Origin: Allium sativum
Lineage: Eukaryota > Streptophyta > Magnoliopsida > Asparagales > Amaryllidaceae
Assembly (NCBI GenBank): GCA_030737875.1
Contig: CM060910.1
Location: forward strand, 612,883,303-612,947,302
DNA: 64,000 nucleotides
Reading direction: 5' to 3'
The translations under genes were made by a program, and so were the position numbers. Shown here piece after piece: positions 61,174 to 64,000 of the stretch. The notes under the pieces were generated by a model. It did no database searches, was not told the DNA's origin, and worked only from the letters and a program-made list of their open reading frames with translations. The first letter of the stretch is position 1. Each line of letters starts with the position of its first letter.

Positions 61174-64000
61174 CGTTAGAGAAAAATATGATTTTTATAT
61201 ATTGAACTTCGAAATAAAAATATGATTTTTATATATTGAACTTCGAAATAAAAATATGATTTTTATATATTGAACTTCGAAATAAAAATATGATTTTTAT
61301 ATATTGAACTTCAAAATAAAAATATGATTTTTATATATTGAATAGCGAAGTAAAAATTCGATTTTTACATAGGTAGTGAAAGCGGGCAACGAAGGTAACA
61401 AAAAGGCGAGAACGAAGAAGATTTATATCAAAGAAGAGTCAAGATGTTTGGATAGCTATCGGTGAGAATTTCTCACCTTTCAATTTCGTTTTCTAGTTAT
61501 ATATATATACTAAGATGCAGACGGTGCTTAGTAGCACCCGACACAATCGTCCACAGACCATGGACTTGTTTGTTTGGTTGCAAAAATTAGTTAGATTATT
61601 TTATTGAAATTGAATTGTGTGGTGAAATGAATTGATTTGATTGATGTGTGAATGGCGTGGGCCTTCACTAGACCGGGGATAAGGCTAGGCCTTGTCCCGT
61701 TTCTAGTATCGTGCCGTTATGCCGCCGAAATTTTCTAAAATAAGTTAGAAAAATAAAAATATCATTTTATTTAAAGAATGAACTGAATAGAAATTCATAT
61801 GTTGGAATAAAATGTTTTGTCGTTAAAAATATATTTTTTAACGTGAATGTGAATAAATAAATATTCATTTATGAACCAGACGGTTCGTTTATGTACACCT
61901 ATTTGAAGGACATTGATTGGGTCGATAAATTTTACACATCGCCCAACTGCACAAATAAAATCTGTGTTTGATTGTTTGAAAACCCTACACGGGTGTTGGG
62001 ATGAAATTTGAAGTTCACTCATCCTGATTGATTAAATATGTCGATCGATTGATTGACAGGTTGTTATAAGCGTTAGATATCTATATTTGATGCTTATACA
62101 GTGTAGTGCACTTTGGTTGATGGTTGATTATTTTTCAATGCTATTATATACATGGGTTGTATGAAAATCCATATAATTAATTTTATATGGTAATTGATTG
62201 GGCCTCGTTCCAATTTGAAAAATAAAGAATATTATAAAATAAAGGTTCATGTGTTGACAGTCTCATCCATTGAGATTGGTCATGTGTTGAACGAAATATT
62301 TTAGTAATAAAATTTACATCTTTATCAATATAAAATAAAGGTTCATGTGTTGACAGTCTCATCCATTGAGATTGGTCATGTGTTGAACGAAATATTTTAG
62401 TAATAAAATTTACATCTTTATAATATAAAATAAAGGTTCATGTGTTGACAGTCTCATCCATTGAGATTGGTCATGTGTTGAACGAAATATTTTAGTAATA
62501 AAATTTACATCTTTATCGATATAAAATAAAAGTTCATGTGTTGACAGTACTCATCCATTGAGATTGGTCATGTGTTGAACGAAATATTTTGATAATAACA
62601 ACTATTTTGAAAAAGAAATATTTGAAATAGAATATTTGAAAATAGAAATATATGAAGCCGTGTTGATTAGATTGACGCCATTTTGACGTGAACGATATTT
62701 ATATCGATTTTATTCATTTCGAAATGATTTAAATTGAAAACAATTTCGAAATGAATTGAATTGAAAACGATTTCGAAATGAATTGAATTGAAAACGAATT
62801 CAAATTGAATTGAAAGTGAATTGAAATGAATTCAAATTGAATTGAAATTTGAATTGAATAGAAATGAATTTTAAAACGAATTTATAAAGAAGAATTCAAT
62901 TTTGATTTGAATTGAAAAGAAAGTTGAAATTGCTTTTGAAACGATTTTAAAACTATTTATATAATTCGTTTTAAATAGAAATCGACGAAGTATATATTAT
63001 ATATATTATATATATAATATAATGGCCTGAATAGAACGCGCCGCGCCGCGGCAGTTCGCGAATTTCGACCATTTATTTCAAACAGACATTACGGGAGATC
63101 CGACCGTCGGATTCTCCTAAAACCGGAACCGTTGGGTTCGTATCGAAAAGAGCTTTCTAACGAATATTAGAAATTAGAAATCTAACGGTTAGATTTGGAG
63201 TTACGTCCAAATCAAATTTGAAAAAGGTAGCTGTAAGTGCAGTTCGATGGCCATTGATGGAAATCGACTGTACGGGCCTTGATAAAATTATTAAAAATAG
63301 TAATAATTTGTGTAAACTCATAAGAAATGATTTAGAAAGAATTGGGATGAAAACTCCATATTTGAAAAGATAAAAATAGATTTTTATCGAAATGAACTAT
63401 TTTTGAGCTAGAATTACAATTCTATTTATTTTTAAATAAATAAATTGAATTTGAAATGGTTTTGAAAATAACCAGAATTTCCAATGATTGCATTGGAATA
63501 GATTTGAATCGAAATTGCCTTCGGAATATTTCGATGTTGGATTTCGCGATGATACAGGTATTGTTATGGGAATTTGAAAGATATATATATCGTTATTTCC
63601 AATGCGATAATTGTTAGTCGTAGAATTTGATATTGAATATAAGCCGGTATATTTTCTATTCAGAGCCTTGTATTGAATATCAAATGTGATTTGGGTTTGT
63701 CGTGAATGGTGTCTTCACTAACACTGTTCTTGAACCCAGTCGAGAAAAGATTAAATCTTTTTATTTAGATTTAATGAAGTGTACCAATTAATTAATATTT
63801 AATTGAAATTGAATTGATATTGATTTTGGGTTTATCGTGAACAGTGTTTTAAATAACACTCGTTCTTTAACCCGATAATCAATGGAATGTGACTTTGGGT
63901 TTATCGTGAACCGTGTTTTAAATGACACGGATTCTTTAACCCAGTTAACGATTAAAACTAAGTGGAGTTTTAATGAATCTTTAATTAGATTGAAATAATC
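59601..64000 (+). mobile_element. Element E 3' LTR (partial)
   Basis: It starts TGTAACAACCCGG and runs off the right edge. It is collinear with 52066-56442 with few base differences, mostly in TA-rich tracts, which suggests a fairly recent insertion. It contains the donor (60736), 34-bp array (about 61170-61360), hairpins (61523-61565), 96-bp array (about 62230-62600) and a palindrome module (about 63020-63240). TCTAACGGTTA at 63181-63191 matches the MSA consensus. Confidence 0.93.
61133..61172. repeat. (TA)n microsatellite, longer than in the partner LTR
   Basis: About 40 bp here against about 16 bp at 53594-53610. Confidence 0.9.

Overview
This window looks like repeat-rich plant nuclear heterochromatin and contains no host gene that I can support. 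It is built almost entirely from nested long terminal repeat (LTR) retrotransposons of the Ty3/Gypsy type. Evidence is primer-binding sites ending in TGGTATCAGAGC (initiator tRNA-Met), polypurine tracts, TG...CA termini, 5-bp target duplications, and two decayed gag-pol frames in the order gag, protease, RT, RNase H, integrase with a chromodomain-like tail. The plant is probably an angiosperm. I cannot name a species.

Layout. B1 (1-27630, minus strand) is a non-autonomous element with LTRs of about 6.4 kb and only about 1 kb of internal sequence. Its left end lies outside the window. Element A (10618-26879, plus strand) is nested in the 5' LTR of B1, with target duplication ATCAG. It has unusually long LTRs of about 5.75 kb and a broken gag-pol. 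C1 (27631-29905) is the 3' part of an LTR of a third family and is the host of B1. G (29906-32682) is an old, rearranged B-like LTR piece. C2 (32683-37393) is most of a family C LTR. F (37394-38898 plus 49786-52065, minus strand) is an A-like LTR sitting in C2. Element D (38899-49785, minus strand, target duplication ACATA) is nested in F and carries a gag-pol broken by four stops. E (52066 to beyond 64000, plus strand) is a second B-family element with a complete 5' LTR, a 1-kb interior and a partial 3' LTR. The inferred nesting on the right is G > C2 > F > D and E; on the left it is C1 > B1 > A.

How the parts may work together. A has coding capacity. The B family (B1, E) has none, but it shares with A the primer site, the polypurine region, both LTR ends and several inner blocks. 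A-like elements are therefore the natural candidates to mobilise B. In A and in D, the LTR has a TATA box, a leader and a consensus 5' splice site, and a good 3' splice site lies just before the gag ATG (13 nt before it in A, 1 nt in D). Splicing would remove most of the LTR and the primer site, separating a gag mRNA from a full-length genomic RNA. Short inverted repeats with compensatory base changes occur in the proposed intron and near the LTR 3' end. These are the most unusual signals in the window.

Most open frames in the window are LTR or minisatellite sequence and were not annotated as genes. No computed alignment was possible, so statements on similarity come from reading by eye.
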